From Bacteroides sp. (GTDB lineage: Bacteria > Bacteroidota > Bacteroidia > Bacteroidales > Bacteroidaceae): 5,653 nt of DNA. Shown piece by piece: positions 1 through 5,653 of this stretch. The notes beneath the pieces were generated by a model, which was not told where the DNA came from, did not search any database, and saw only the letters and a list, made by a program, of their open reading frames with translations. Within the stretch, counting starts at the first letter, position 1; each line of letters begins with the position of its first letter. The stretch lies in assembly GCA_017556595.1 (NCBI GenBank), contig JAFYML010000306.1, forward strand, positions 1-5,653. The letters run 5' to 3'. Position numbers and translations under genes: made by a program.

Positions 1-310
1 CGCGATTGGTTTCCATCTGCTTGCGAATGAATTCAATATCGGCAGTTATTTGTTCGCGAGCTGTCAAAGAGCCCTCTCCTACTGCCCCACGTTGCAAATC
101 CACTCTGTTTTCAGCCTCGCTGATTTGGCGGAAGCCTTCCGATATTTCGTTAAAGGTTGCCATCATCTCTTCCAACTCGGCATTGCGGTCGGTCAATTCA
201 ATCTTCAAACTTTCGTTTTCGGCCTTCAGTTGTTCGCTATCGCCACCACTGAATGCGCCACATGATGTTAGCACACTTGTCAATGCAATTGCAAATAAAA
301 TCTTTTTCAT
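1..310 (-). CDS. Coiled-coil lipoprotein, 5' part only (3' end outside window)
   Basis: The reading frame begins with ATG at 310-308 and stays open to the left edge, giving about 103 residues. It opens with a short lipoprotein signal: MKKI, a hydrophobic stretch, then a lipobox LTSC with the lipidated Cys at residue 17. A short Gly/Ser linker (CGAFSGGDS) follows, then a polar, Glu/Lys-rich helix from about residue 26 with heptad-like leucines (EQLKAENESLKIELTDRN), which looks like coiled coil. There is no acidic run right after the Cys of the kind that marks surface-exported Bacteroidetes lipoproteins, so a periplasm-facing anchor is my inference. The gene lies 29 bases downstream of rsmI on the same strand and is probably cotranscribed with it. 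It resembles a small lipoprotein family I associate with Bacteroides genomes, but I know no function for it. Lipoprotein status is well supported; the role is unknown. Confidence 0.85.
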   Translation of the reverse strand, partial: MKKILFAIALTSVLTSCGAFSGGDSEQLKAENESLKIELTDRNAELEEMMATFNEISEGFRQISEAENRVDLQRGAVGEGSLTAREQITADIEFIRKQMETNR

Positions 311-339
311 ACGCTTTGTTTTTGATGTTTAAATATAAT

Positions 340-1014
340 TTAGTCGTCTTTGCCAGAAATTACAACAACAATTTCGCCACGAGGTTCATTAGCCGTGAAG
401 TGAGCAATCACCTCGGCCAATGTTCCGCGAACAGTCTGTTCATGTACTTTGGAAATCTCACGCGCTACAGCCACTTGTCGCTCCTCGCCCAAGAATTCGG
501 CCAATTGCGTCAATGTTTTCACCAATCGGTAGGGCGATTCATAAATAATAGTGGTACGTGTCTCTTCGGCAATAGCCTTCAAACGAGTTTGTCGACCTTT
601 CTTCTGTGGCAAGAATCCCTCGAAACAGAATTTCTCGTTTGGCAAACCGGAAGCAACTAATGCAGGAACAAATGCCGTTGCTCCAGGAAGGCATTGCACC
701 TCGATGCCATTGCGCACACATTCGCGCACTACCAAGAAACCCGGATCGGAAATTCCCGGTGTACCGGCATCCGAAATCAATGCTACCGTTGCGCCAGCCT
801 TTATTCTATTCACCACATTCTCAACGGTTTTATGTTCATTGAACTTATGGTGCGACTGCATAGCATTCTTTATCTCGAAATGTTTCAGCAAGATGCCCGA
901 CGTGCGAGTATCTTCGGCCAAAATTAAATCGGCTTCTTTCAATACACGAATGGCTCTGAAAGTCATATCTTCAAGGTTACCTACCGGTGTAGGCACTACA
1001 TAAAGCATTCCCAT
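340..1014 (-). CDS. rsmI: 16S rRNA (cytidine(1402)-2'-O)-methyltransferase RsmI
   Basis: RsmI uses S-adenosylmethionine to 2'-O-methylate C1402 of 16S rRNA in the decoding centre of the small subunit; it acts in the cytoplasm. The 224-residue product has the tetrapyrrole-methylase fold motifs in order: PTPVGNL (8-14), AEDTR (33-37), the SAM-pocket loop ISDAGTPGISDPG (80-92), PGATA (110-114), ESPYR (159-163), REISK (185-189) and the closing strand GEIVVVI (213-219). The E. coli enzyme is about 286 residues and carries an extra C-terminal helix-turn-helix domain. Here the protein stops right after the catalytic domain, which I take to be the short Bacteroidetes form and not a truncation, because the ending is clean and the next gene follows closely. 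ATG at 1014 is the first start; a second ATG two codons later is possible. The gene is divergent from tdk and probably leads the lipoprotein gene in one transcript. Confidence 0.95.
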   Translation of the reverse strand: MGMLYVVPTPVGNLEDMTFRAIRVLKEADLILAEDTRTSGILLKHFEIKNAMQSHHKFNEHKTVENVVNRIKAGATVALISDAGTPGISDPGFLVVRECVRNGIEVQCLPGATAFVPALVASGLPNEKFCFEGFLPQKKGRQTRLKAIAEETRTTIIYESPYRLVKTLTQLAEFLGEERQVAVAREISKVHEQTVRGTLAEVIAHFTANEPRGEIVVVISGKDD

Positions 1015-1041
1015 TGTAGTCTGTTATACGGTTTTATGCGA

Positions 1042-1049
1042 CAAATGTA
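1042..1049 (-). promoter_or_regulatory. Putative rsmI promoter (-7 box)
   Basis: On the minus strand this reads TACATTTG, a full match to the Bacteroidetes -7 consensus TAnnTTTG. It ends 27 bases before the rsmI ATG, leaving a short leader. No convincing -33 TTTG is found at the usual 19-21 base spacing. A second minus-strand match, TATATTTG at 1111-1104, could give a longer leader. Confidence 0.45.
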
Positions 1050-1091
1050 GAAATAAATAATGAAATAAAGCTAAATAGCCAACAAAATGAT

Positions 1092-1099
1092 TATTTTTG
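1092..1099 (+). promoter_or_regulatory. Putative tdk promoter (-7 box)
   Basis: TATTTTTG matches the Bacteroidetes -7 consensus TAnnTTTG exactly and would start transcription about 15-20 bases before the tdk ATG at 1124. No clear -33 TTTG lies at the expected distance upstream. The box contains the TTG at 1097, which argues against that codon being the translation start. Confidence 0.5.
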
Positions 1100-1123
1100 C
1101 CTGCAAATATAAACCAAACCACT

Positions 1124-1714
1124 ATGCTTTTTTCAGAAGATAAGATACAAGAGACTAATCGTCGCGGCCGTATTGAAGTAATTTGCGGCTCTATGTTCTC
1201 GGGAAAAACCGAAGAATTGATTCGCCGTTTGAAACGTGCAAAGTTTGCCAAGCAACGTGTTGAGATATTCAAGCCGGCTATTGACACCCGCTATTCCGAT
1301 GTTGATGTAGTGTCGCACGAAGGGCATGCCATTGCCTCTACCCCTATCGACAGCTCGGCTAGCATACTGCTTTTCTCTTCCGAAATGGATGTAGTAGGCA
1401 TTGACGAAGCCCAATTTTTCGATGCCGGTTTGGTGGACGTATGCAACGAATTGGCAAACAATGGGGTGCGCGTCATTGTTGCAGGATTGGATATGGACTT
1501 CCGCGGCGTGCCATTCGGCCCCATGCCTGCTTTGTGTGCCATTGCCGACGAAGTATCGAAAGTGCATGCTATCTGTGTGAAGTGCGGACAATTGGCCAAC
1601 TACTCACACCGCATGGTAAAGAACGATAAACAGGTGATGTTGGGCGAAATGACCGAATACGAACCGCTTTGCCGTTCGTGCTACCAACAAGCCATAAAAG
1701 AAGACAACCCATGA
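1124..1714 (+). CDS. tdk: Thymidine kinase (type II, zinc-containing)
   Basis: Thymidine kinase phosphorylates thymidine (and deoxyuridine) with ATP to dTMP (dUMP) in pyrimidine salvage, in the cytoplasm. The 196-residue product has the P-loop GSMFSGKT (22-29), the DEAQFF motif (94-99) with the expected catalytic Glu95, the substrate-binding lasso region around [12 protein letters not shown] (121-132), and four zinc-ligand cysteines as two CXXC pairs (C151/C154 and C183/C186). Length and motifs fit the TK1-like family and strongly recall the Bacteroides enzyme. I chose ATG at 1124 (MLFSEDK). The frame extends upstream to a TTG at 1097, but that codon lies inside the -7 promoter box and adds a non-conserved leader. 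The stop codon overlaps the next gene's start as ATGA, so translation of the two is probably coupled. Confidence 0.96.
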   Translation: MLFSEDKIQETNRRGRIEVICGSMFSGKTEELIRRLKRAKFAKQRVEIFKPAIDTRYSDVDVVSHEGHAIASTPIDSSASILLFSSEMDVVGIDEAQFFDAGLVDVCNELANNGVRVIVAGLDMDFRGVPFGPMPALCAIADEVSKVHAICVKCGQLANYSHRMVKNDKQVMLGEMTEYEPLCRSCYQQAIKEDNP

Positions 1715-2844
1715 AAGAAAAGAAAATAACCTTCGACCGCTTCATTCGCGGCACATTGCTATGCGCCTTGGTGGTAGGTGTTGTGATGTTGCTTAACAGA
1801 CTGAGCAACGTGCTACTACCCTTCTTTGTGGCATGGCTCGTTGCCTACCTCATCTACCCGTTAGTCACCTGTTTTCAATATCGACTAAAGTTCAAAAGCC
1901 GCATCCTATCCATCTTTTGCGCGTTACTCATCATTACGTTGATAGGTGTAGCCATCTTCTACCTACTTGTACCACCTATTATTGATGAATTTAGTAGGCT
2001 GAAGGACCTCTTTTCGCACTACTTCTCGCAAAAAGGTAGCGAAGGAAACATTCCTGCCTCGCTTTCCGAGTTTATACACGAGCATCTCGACCACGAATTT
2101 GTGAACAACTTGCTGAATAGCGACCGCTTGGCCGACACCATTAAGCAAACATTCACGCCACTATGGGGATTGATTTCCGAATCGTTGAGTCTATTGATGA
2201 GCATTTTCACCTTCTTCATTATCCTGCTCTATGTAGTCTTCATTCTCTATGACTACGAAAGCATTGCTCAGGGTTGGATTCCGTTGGTACCGGAGAAATA
2301 CCGCAAGTTTGTAGTAGGCCTTCGCAACGACGTGGCAGATAGTATGAACCGTTATTTCCGTGGCCAAGCATTTGTAGCATTGTGTGTAGGCATATTGTTT
2401 AGCATTGGCTTCTTGATTATCGACTTCCCCATGGCCATCGGTTTAGGCCTGTTTATTGGCGCATTGAACTTAGTGCCCTATTTGCAAGTCATCGGGCTAT
2501 TACCCACCATCCTATTAGCTATGCTGAAGGCAGCCGATACCGGTGGTAATTTCTGGTTGATTCTTTTAGCTGCTATGGCCGTATTTGCCGTAGTACAAAC
2601 CATCCAAGACGGTTTTATCGTACCTCGCGTAATGGGTAAAATCACGGGACTTAACCCCGCAATCATCCTTTTGTCGCTCTCCATCTGGGGGTCGCTTTTA
2701 GGTATGCTCGGCATGATTATAGCCCTACCGCTAACCACACTGATGTTGTCGTATTATCAACGCTTCATTATTAATCGAGAAGATATTTATAACCCCAAAC
2801 CGCAACCAATAGAGAACGAAACCGAGGAAAAAAGCGACGAATAA
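1711..2844 (+). CDS. AI-2E family (PerM/YdiK-like) membrane protein
   Basis: This 377-residue inner-membrane protein belongs to the AI-2E transporter family (PF01594). The family name comes from autoinducer-2 export, but members also include Na+/H+ antiporters and many of unknown substrate, so the cargo here is not known. Hydrophobic segments lie near residues 12-28, 32-50, 66-88, 160-180, 217-237, 240-272, 281-298 and 315-347. A soluble stretch at about 90-155 sits between the third and fourth, the usual family layout. Typical family sequence appears in the C-terminal half: NRYFRGQ (213-219), [12 protein letters not shown] (248-259), [10 protein letters not shown] (301-310) and the following Gly-rich helices. 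The tail (355-377) is polar and acidic. Start ATG 1711 overlaps the tdk stop by four bases; an in-frame ATG at 1669 lies inside tdk and would add a charged leader. The transporter is probably expressed from the tdk promoter. Confidence 0.9.
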   Translation: MKEKKITFDRFIRGTLLCALVVGVVMLLNRLSNVLLPFFVAWLVAYLIYPLVTCFQYRLKFKSRILSIFCALLIITLIGVAIFYLLVPPIIDEFSRLKDLFSHYFSQKGSEGNIPASLSEFIHEHLDHEFVNNLLNSDRLADTIKQTFTPLWGLISESLSLLMSIFTFFIILLYVVFILYDYESIAQGWIPLVPEKYRKFVVGLRNDVADSMNRYFRGQAFVALCVGILFSIGFLIIDFPMAIGLGLFIGALNLVPYLQVIGLLPTILLAMLKAADTGGNFWLILLAAMAVFAVVQTIQDGFIVPRVMGKITGLNPAIILLSLSIWGSLLGMLGMIIALPLTTLMLSYYQRFIINREDIYNPKPQPIENETEEKSDE

Positions 2845-2870
2845 GCAACTTTTTCCCGAAAAAGCATTGC
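2845..2870 (+). other. Imperfect inverted repeat just after the transporter stop codon
   Basis: GCAA-CTTTTT (2845-2854) pairs with AAAAAG-CA-TTGC (2859-2870), leaving a four-base loop CCCG and a two-base bulge (CA, 2865-2866). On the plus strand no U-tract follows, so it is not a standard intrinsic terminator. It may still mark or protect the 3' end of the tdk-transporter mRNA. Its right arm overlaps the -33 element of the tRNA promoter. Confidence 0.3.
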
Positions 2871-2896
2871 GTATTAAAAAAAAGTACATATCTTTG
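2866..2896 (+). promoter_or_regulatory. Promoter of the tRNA-Lys gene
   Basis: ATTG at 2866-2869 fits a -33 element, and TATCTTTG at 2889-2896 is a full match to the Bacteroidetes -7 consensus TAnnTTTG. The 19-base spacer is the usual one. Transcription would begin near 2902, leaving a leader of about 20 bases before the mature tRNA for RNase P to remove. Confidence 0.65.
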
Positions 2897-2922
2897 CACC
2901 CGCTTAACGGCAATAAAGGATT

Positions 2923-2998
2923 GATTCGCTAGCTCAGCAGGTAGAGCACAACACTTTTAATGTTGGGGTCTTGGGTTCGAGCCCCAAGCGGATCACCA
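2923..2998 (+). tRNA. tRNA-Lys (anticodon UUU), CCA encoded
   Basis: A complete cloverleaf can be folded. The acceptor stem GATTCGC (2923-2929) pairs with GCGGATC (2988-2994) with one T-G wobble. The D stem is GCTC/GAGC (2932-2935 and 2944-2947), with G18-G19 in the loop AGCAGGTA. The anticodon stem is CAACA/TGTTG (2949-2953 and 2961-2965) around the loop CTTTTAA, so TTT at 2956-2958 is the anticodon, reading AAA and AAG as lysine. The variable loop is five bases (2966-2970). The T stem TTGGG/CCCAA (2971-2975 and 2983-2987) encloses the loop TTCGAGC. The discriminator is A2995 and the 3' CCA (2996-2998) is encoded. The gene stands alone with its own promoter and a terminator straight after it. 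I see no duplicated tRNA 3' end downstream, so no sign of an integrated element. Confidence 0.98.
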
Positions 2999-3002
2999 AG
3001 AG

Positions 3003-3034
3003 AAAGAGAGCTACTGCAGTAGCTCTCTTTTTTA
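3003..3034 (+). terminator. Intrinsic terminator of the tRNA-Lys gene
   Basis: Positions 3003-3030 form a perfect 28-base palindrome centred on CTGCAG. It gives a stem of about 12 pairs with a tetraloop, containing GAGAGCTAC and its complement GTAGCTCTC. A run of six T (3028-3033) follows, the last part of it overlapping the stem. This is a textbook rho-independent terminator, starting five bases after the tRNA CCA. Confidence 0.9.
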
Positions 3035-3052
3035 TTAAATATCCATTCGCAA

Positions 3053-3083
3053 TTCGCTGAAACGAAATAATCTTTTACCTTTG
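3053..3083 (+). promoter_or_regulatory. Putative promoter of the radical SAM gene
   Basis: TACCTTTG at 3076-3083 matches the Bacteroidetes -7 consensus TAnnTTTG. TTCG at 3053-3056 is a one-mismatch -33 element with a 19-base spacer. The start of transcription would fall near 3090, about 30 bases before the ATG at 3122. The preceding terminator separates this unit from the tRNA. Confidence 0.5.
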
Positions 3084-3121
3084 CATGGTGGTTAGATATA
3101 CTCTCCTTAAATAGTCAGCAA

Positions 3122-3973
3122 ATGATAACAAGATGCTACCTTGAAATAACCAATCATTGCAACCTTGATTGCCTATTCTGTCCGAAAACGGAAAGGGCCA
3201 AGCATCGTCTTTCGTTGGATGAATTCGAATTATTAACCGATAAGCTAATAGGCAAGGTTGAATACCTCTATTTCCACCTAATGGGAGAACCGTTTCTACA
3301 TCCTCTACTTCCACAATTCATACAAATAGCTCGGCTGAAGAACTTTGTACCGGTACTTACTACCAACGGTACGCTTTTATCTAAAGCACAAAACGTCATA
3401 GAAGCTCGTCCCCATAAAATTCAAATTTCGTTGCACTCGCACGAAGGCAATGCCAAAGAGCATCCCGAAGAGTACATCCGCCAAGTAATGACATTTGCGC
3501 AAAAAGCAGCATCGCAAGGTATTCTTATCGTTCTTCGCCTTTGGAATCAAGGGGGATATGATACAACCAACGACTATATTCAAGCGTTAATAGCTGAATA
3601 CCAACCCCGTCCTTGGACACAACGCCACGATGGATGGAAGTTAGACAAAAATCTCTACATTGAATACGACCGTATGTTCGAATGGCCCGATGCAACGCAT
3701 GCCGAGTATGACGCAACGGATGTATTCTGTTATGCCCTTCGCAATCAGATTGGTGTATTAGTGGATGGAAGTGTTGTTCCTTGCTGTCTCGACCACGCTG
3801 GCGACATCACTTTGGGAAACTTGTTCAATCAATCATTGGATGAAATTTTACACTCACCACGCGCCACCGCTTTATACAATGGCTTCACTAATCACAAAGC
3901 AGTAGAGCCCCTTTGCCAACGATGCGGTTATGCCATAATTACAAAACAATATCGGAAAAACTTGGAGATATAA
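3122..3973 (+). CDS. Radical SAM enzyme with Twitch/SPASM-like C-terminal domain, substrate unknown
   Basis: The 283-residue product has the radical SAM signature CNLDCLFC (C13, C17, C20; CX3CX2C), which binds the 4Fe-4S cluster that cleaves S-adenosylmethionine to a 5'-deoxyadenosyl radical. GEP at 55-57 fits the SAM-contacting GGE-like motif, and TTNGTLL (80-86) and QISLHS (101-106) are typical barrel strands. The C-terminal part has C203, then G216 and C221 (CX12GX4C), then C265 and C268 (CX2C), with DGSVVPCC and ITLGN in the manner of SPASM proteins. The remaining SPASM cysteines are missing, so one auxiliary cluster (a Twitch domain) is more likely than two. Relatives include peptide-maturing enzymes, anaerobic sulfatase-maturing enzymes and BtrN-like dehydrogenases. 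No precursor peptide, sulfatase or partner is adjacent, so the substrate cannot be named. It has its own promoter and lies 56 bases before the esterase gene. Start ATG 3122 places the motif at the usual distance from the N-terminus. Confidence 0.88.
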   Translation: MITRCYLEITNHCNLDCLFCPKTERAKHRLSLDEFELLTDKLIGKVEYLYFHLMGEPFLHPLLPQFIQIARLKNFVPVLTTNGTLLSKAQNVIEARPHKIQISLHSHEGNAKEHPEEYIRQVMTFAQKAASQGILIVLRLWNQGGYDTTNDYIQALIAEYQPRPWTQRHDGWKLDKNLYIEYDRMFEWPDATHAEYDATDVFCYALRNQIGVLVDGSVVPCCLDHAGDITLGNLFNQSLDEILHSPRATALYNGFTNHKAVEPLCQRCGYAIITKQYRKNLEI

Positions 3974-4029
3974 TCTATTTGCCGTACTTTAGCCGAAGTT
4001 TTGAGAACAACATTTAAAAACATATTACC

Positions 4030-5472
4030 ATGAGAAAGATTTTATTCTTTATCTTGTCGCTATCGTTCGTCATAGCACAAGCGCAAACTGCGAGAAAATT
4101 TACAATTGATTTAACAGAAGATGGTAAGGCGCAAATGGTGTGCTTCTTACCCGAAAATCCTTCGGGAAAGGCCATCGTAGGCGTACCTGGAGGTGGATAC
4201 TCTGTGTTGTCAAACTCACACGAAGGGTATTTGGCTTCTGATTGGCTTAACAAGAAAGGCATTGCATACTTTGTGGTGAACTACCGCTTGCCGAATGGTG
4301 ACCGCACTATTCCTATGGGAGACGTACAAAAGGGTATCAGCATTGTGCGCGACTCGGCCGCTGTATGGAAAATTCATCCACGCGATGTAGGTATCATGGG
4401 CTTCTCGGCCGGTGGACACTTGGCATCGGTTATCTCTACTCACTCTGAATATGAGGTACGTCCCGACTTCAGCATTTTGTTCTACCCCGTTATCTCGATG
4501 GACGAACGTGTATCACACAAGTATTCTTGTATCAACTTCCTTGGAGAAGATGGTCAAAAGAATCCTGAGTTGGTGCGCCAATTCTCTACACAAAATGCGG
4601 TAAGACGTCATTTAACTCCTCCTGCACTTATCATTACAGCCAGCGACGACCGCTTGGTGCCTTTCGTAACCAACGGTTTGGAATACTACAAGGCTATGCG
4701 TAATGCCGGTAACGAGTGTACAATGCACGTTTATCCTACCGGTGACCACGGTTTTGGCTTCGGTCCTTGGTTTAAGTATCACGACCAATTGTTGACCGAC
4801 ATCGGCACTTGGTTGGACAATCATCCAGCACCTGCACAAGATGCCATCCGCGTGGCTTGCGTGGGCAATAGCATTACCGACGGTCATGGCATTGACATGG
4901 CTACACAACACGGCTATCCAGCTTTGTTGCAACAAAAGCTTGGCAAAGAGTATTGGGTAAAGAACTTTGGTGTAAGCGGACGCACCATGTTGAAAAAGGG
5001 CGACAACGCCTACATGAACGAAATGGCTTGGCGCGATGCAGTAGCTTTCCAACCCGATATCGTTATCCTTAAATTGGGTACTAACGACTCGAAACCACAA
5101 AACTGGCAACATGGCGCTGAGTTCAAACAAGACTTGGTAGAAATGATTACTACCTTCTGCCCAGAGTTGAAGACATTGCCAAAGAACAAGAAGAAGAGAG
5201 CTAAAGCTTTGGCCGAAGTGAAGACCAAAATCATTCTTTGCACACCAATCCCAGCCTTTAAGCAATCGTGGAATATCAACGACGAAATCATCGTAAACAA
5301 CATTATTCCTATTCAACAAGAAGTAGCCAATGAGTACGGTTTGCAAGTAATCGACTTGCACACACTCTTTGCCAACAGCGAAGATATGTTACTCCCCGAT
5401 GGTATTCACCCCAACGACAAGGGCGTGCGCAAAATGGCTGATATCATTGCCGAAGTTTTAAAGGCAGAATAA
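4030..5472 (+). CDS. Secreted two-domain esterase: alpha/beta hydrolase fused to SGNH hydrolase
   Basis: The 480-residue protein begins with a signal peptide (MRKILFFILSLSFVIAQA, cleavage likely after AQA at 16-18), so it acts in the periplasm or outside. Residues about 22-265 are an alpha/beta hydrolase of the acetyl-xylan/BD-FAE-like esterase type: oxyanion loop PGGGY (53-57), nucleophile Ser126 in GFSAGG, acid Asp206 or Asp207 in ASDDRLVP, and His240 in GDHGFG. Residues about 272-480 are an SGNH/GDSL hydrolase: block I GNSITDG (279-285, Ser281), block II Gly314 in NFGVSG, block III GTND (350-353, Asn352), and block V DGIHPN (457-462, Asp457 and His460). Both catalytic sets appear complete. 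Such fusions usually remove acetyl or similar ester groups from plant or host glycans, and that role is inferred here. A Lys-rich insertion lies in the SGNH part (about 378-399). I see no clear -33/-7 pair upstream, so readthrough from the radical SAM gene is possible. A strong terminator follows. Confidence 0.92.
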   Translation: MRKILFFILSLSFVIAQAQTARKFTIDLTEDGKAQMVCFLPENPSGKAIVGVPGGGYSVLSNSHEGYLASDWLNKKGIAYFVVNYRLPNGDRTIPMGDVQKGISIVRDSAAVWKIHPRDVGIMGFSAGGHLASVISTHSEYEVRPDFSILFYPVISMDERVSHKYSCINFLGEDGQKNPELVRQFSTQNAVRRHLTPPALIITASDDRLVPFVTNGLEYYKAMRNAGNECTMHVYPTGDHGFGFGPWFKYHDQLLTDIGTWLDNHPAPAQDAIRVACVGNSITDGHGIDMATQHGYPALLQQKLGKEYWVKNFGVSGRTMLKKGDNAYMNEMAWRDAVAFQPDIVILKLGTNDSKPQNWQHGAEFKQDLVEMITTFCPELKTLPKNKKKRAKALAEVKTKIILCTPIPAFKQSWNINDEIIVNNIIPIQQEVANEYGLQVIDLHTLFANSEDMLLPDGIHPNDKGVRKMADIIAEVLKAE

Positions 5473-5496
5473 GTAATTTCTAAACATCCTTATAAC

Positions 5497-5541
5497 AACA
5501 TACCCCCTTTCAGGAAATTCCGAAAGGGGGTATGTTTTTTT
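5497..5541 (+). terminator. Intrinsic terminator after the esterase gene
   Basis: Bases 5497-5511 (AACATACCCCCTTTC) pair perfectly with 5522-5536, a 15-bp stem with five G-C pairs in its middle and a ten-base loop (5512-5521). A run of seven T (5535-5541) begins within the last stem pairs. It starts 24 bases after the stop codon. It lies between convergent genes, but on the minus strand no T-run follows the hairpin, so it serves mainly the plus-strand unit. Confidence 0.92.
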
Positions 5542-5557
5542 ATTTAGTTTGTTTAAT

Positions 5558-5653
5558 TTAAAATGTGATGCTCATTGCCTCTCCACTGTAGTTCATAAAG
5601 ATGCTCTCATCGCCCACTTTCACTACGAAGAGGCGTTCTTCCTCCATGCCCTC
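5558..5653 (-). CDS. 3' end of an unidentified convergent gene (partial)
   Basis: The minus strand is open from the right edge to a TAA at 5560-5558, giving 31 C-terminal residues: an acidic start (EGMEEERLFVVKVGDES) followed by IFMNYSGEAMSITF. The alternation of hydrophobic and polar residues suggests beta strands, as at the end of a beta-sandwich domain. Codon choice resembles the neighbouring genes, and the frame ends just behind the esterase terminator, as expected for a convergent gene. This is too little sequence to name a family. Confidence 0.5.
   Translation of the reverse strand, partial: EGMEEERLFVVKVGDESIFMNYSGEAMSITF

Noticed and set aside
551..1003. Plus-strand open frame of 150 codons opposite rsmI.
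   Set aside because: It lies entirely antisense to a well-supported rsmI. Its translation shows no recognisable motif.
1097..1123. TTG at 1097 as an alternative tdk start adding nine residues.
   Set aside because: The codon lies inside the -7 promoter box (TATTTTTG), and the added residues do not resemble the N-terminus I know for Bacteroides thymidine kinases.
1669..1710. Earlier in-frame ATG at 1669 for the AI-2E-family protein.
   Set aside because: It lies well inside tdk and adds a charged leader (PTSHKRRQP) ahead of a normal membrane-protein N-terminus. The ATGA overlap start at 1711 is more usual.
2923..3121. tRNA-Lys as an integration site for a mobile element.
   Set aside because: No second copy of the tRNA 3' end, integrase or composition change is visible downstream. 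The terminator and next promoter look native.
3974..4029. Promoter for the esterase gene in the gap after the radical SAM gene.
   Set aside because: There are near matches to TAnnTTTG (for example AAGTTTTG at 3996-4003), but each has a mismatch and none has a -33 element at proper spacing.
4612..5361. Long open frame of 249 codons on the minus strand inside the esterase gene.
   Set aside because: The plus-strand frame has complete catalytic motifs. The minus-strand translation has no recognisable domain and is a by-product of codon bias.

Overview
The window looks like core chromosome of a Bacteroidales bacterium (Bacteroides or Prevotella-like). Four things point there. Promoter -7 boxes of the Bacteroidetes type TAnnTTTG precede several transcription units. 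No start codon has a Shine-Dalgarno sequence; the leaders are A-rich instead. The thymidine kinase closely resembles the Bacteroides enzyme, and RsmI is the short form without a C-terminal helix-turn-helix domain. I see no mobile element, CRISPR array or obvious foreign island.

Left part (1-1014, minus strand): rsmI, a 16S rRNA 2'-O-methyltransferase, is followed after 29 bases by a coiled-coil lipoprotein gene that runs off the left edge. The two probably form one unit. A 109-base divergent promoter region (1015-1123) separates them from the plus-strand pair tdk (thymidine kinase) and an AI-2E/PerM-type membrane protein, whose genes overlap by four bases (ATGA).

Middle (2845-3121): a tRNA-Lys(UUU) gene with its own promoter and encoded CCA, then a near-perfect palindromic terminator. 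A second promoter follows, for a radical SAM enzyme (3122-3973) with a Twitch-like C-terminal cysteine pattern.

Right part: a secreted protein (4030-5472) fuses an alpha/beta-hydrolase esterase to an SGNH esterase, with both catalytic sets apparently intact. It is closed by a strong intrinsic terminator (5497-5541). The last 96 bases hold the 3' end of a convergent, unidentified gene.

The genes do not form one pathway. They are housekeeping functions (rRNA methylation, nucleoside salvage, tRNA) beside two more accessory enzymes: the radical SAM protein of unknown substrate and the two-domain esterase, probably for deacylating carbohydrates. No clearly new system is visible. The two accessory enzymes are the items most worth following up.
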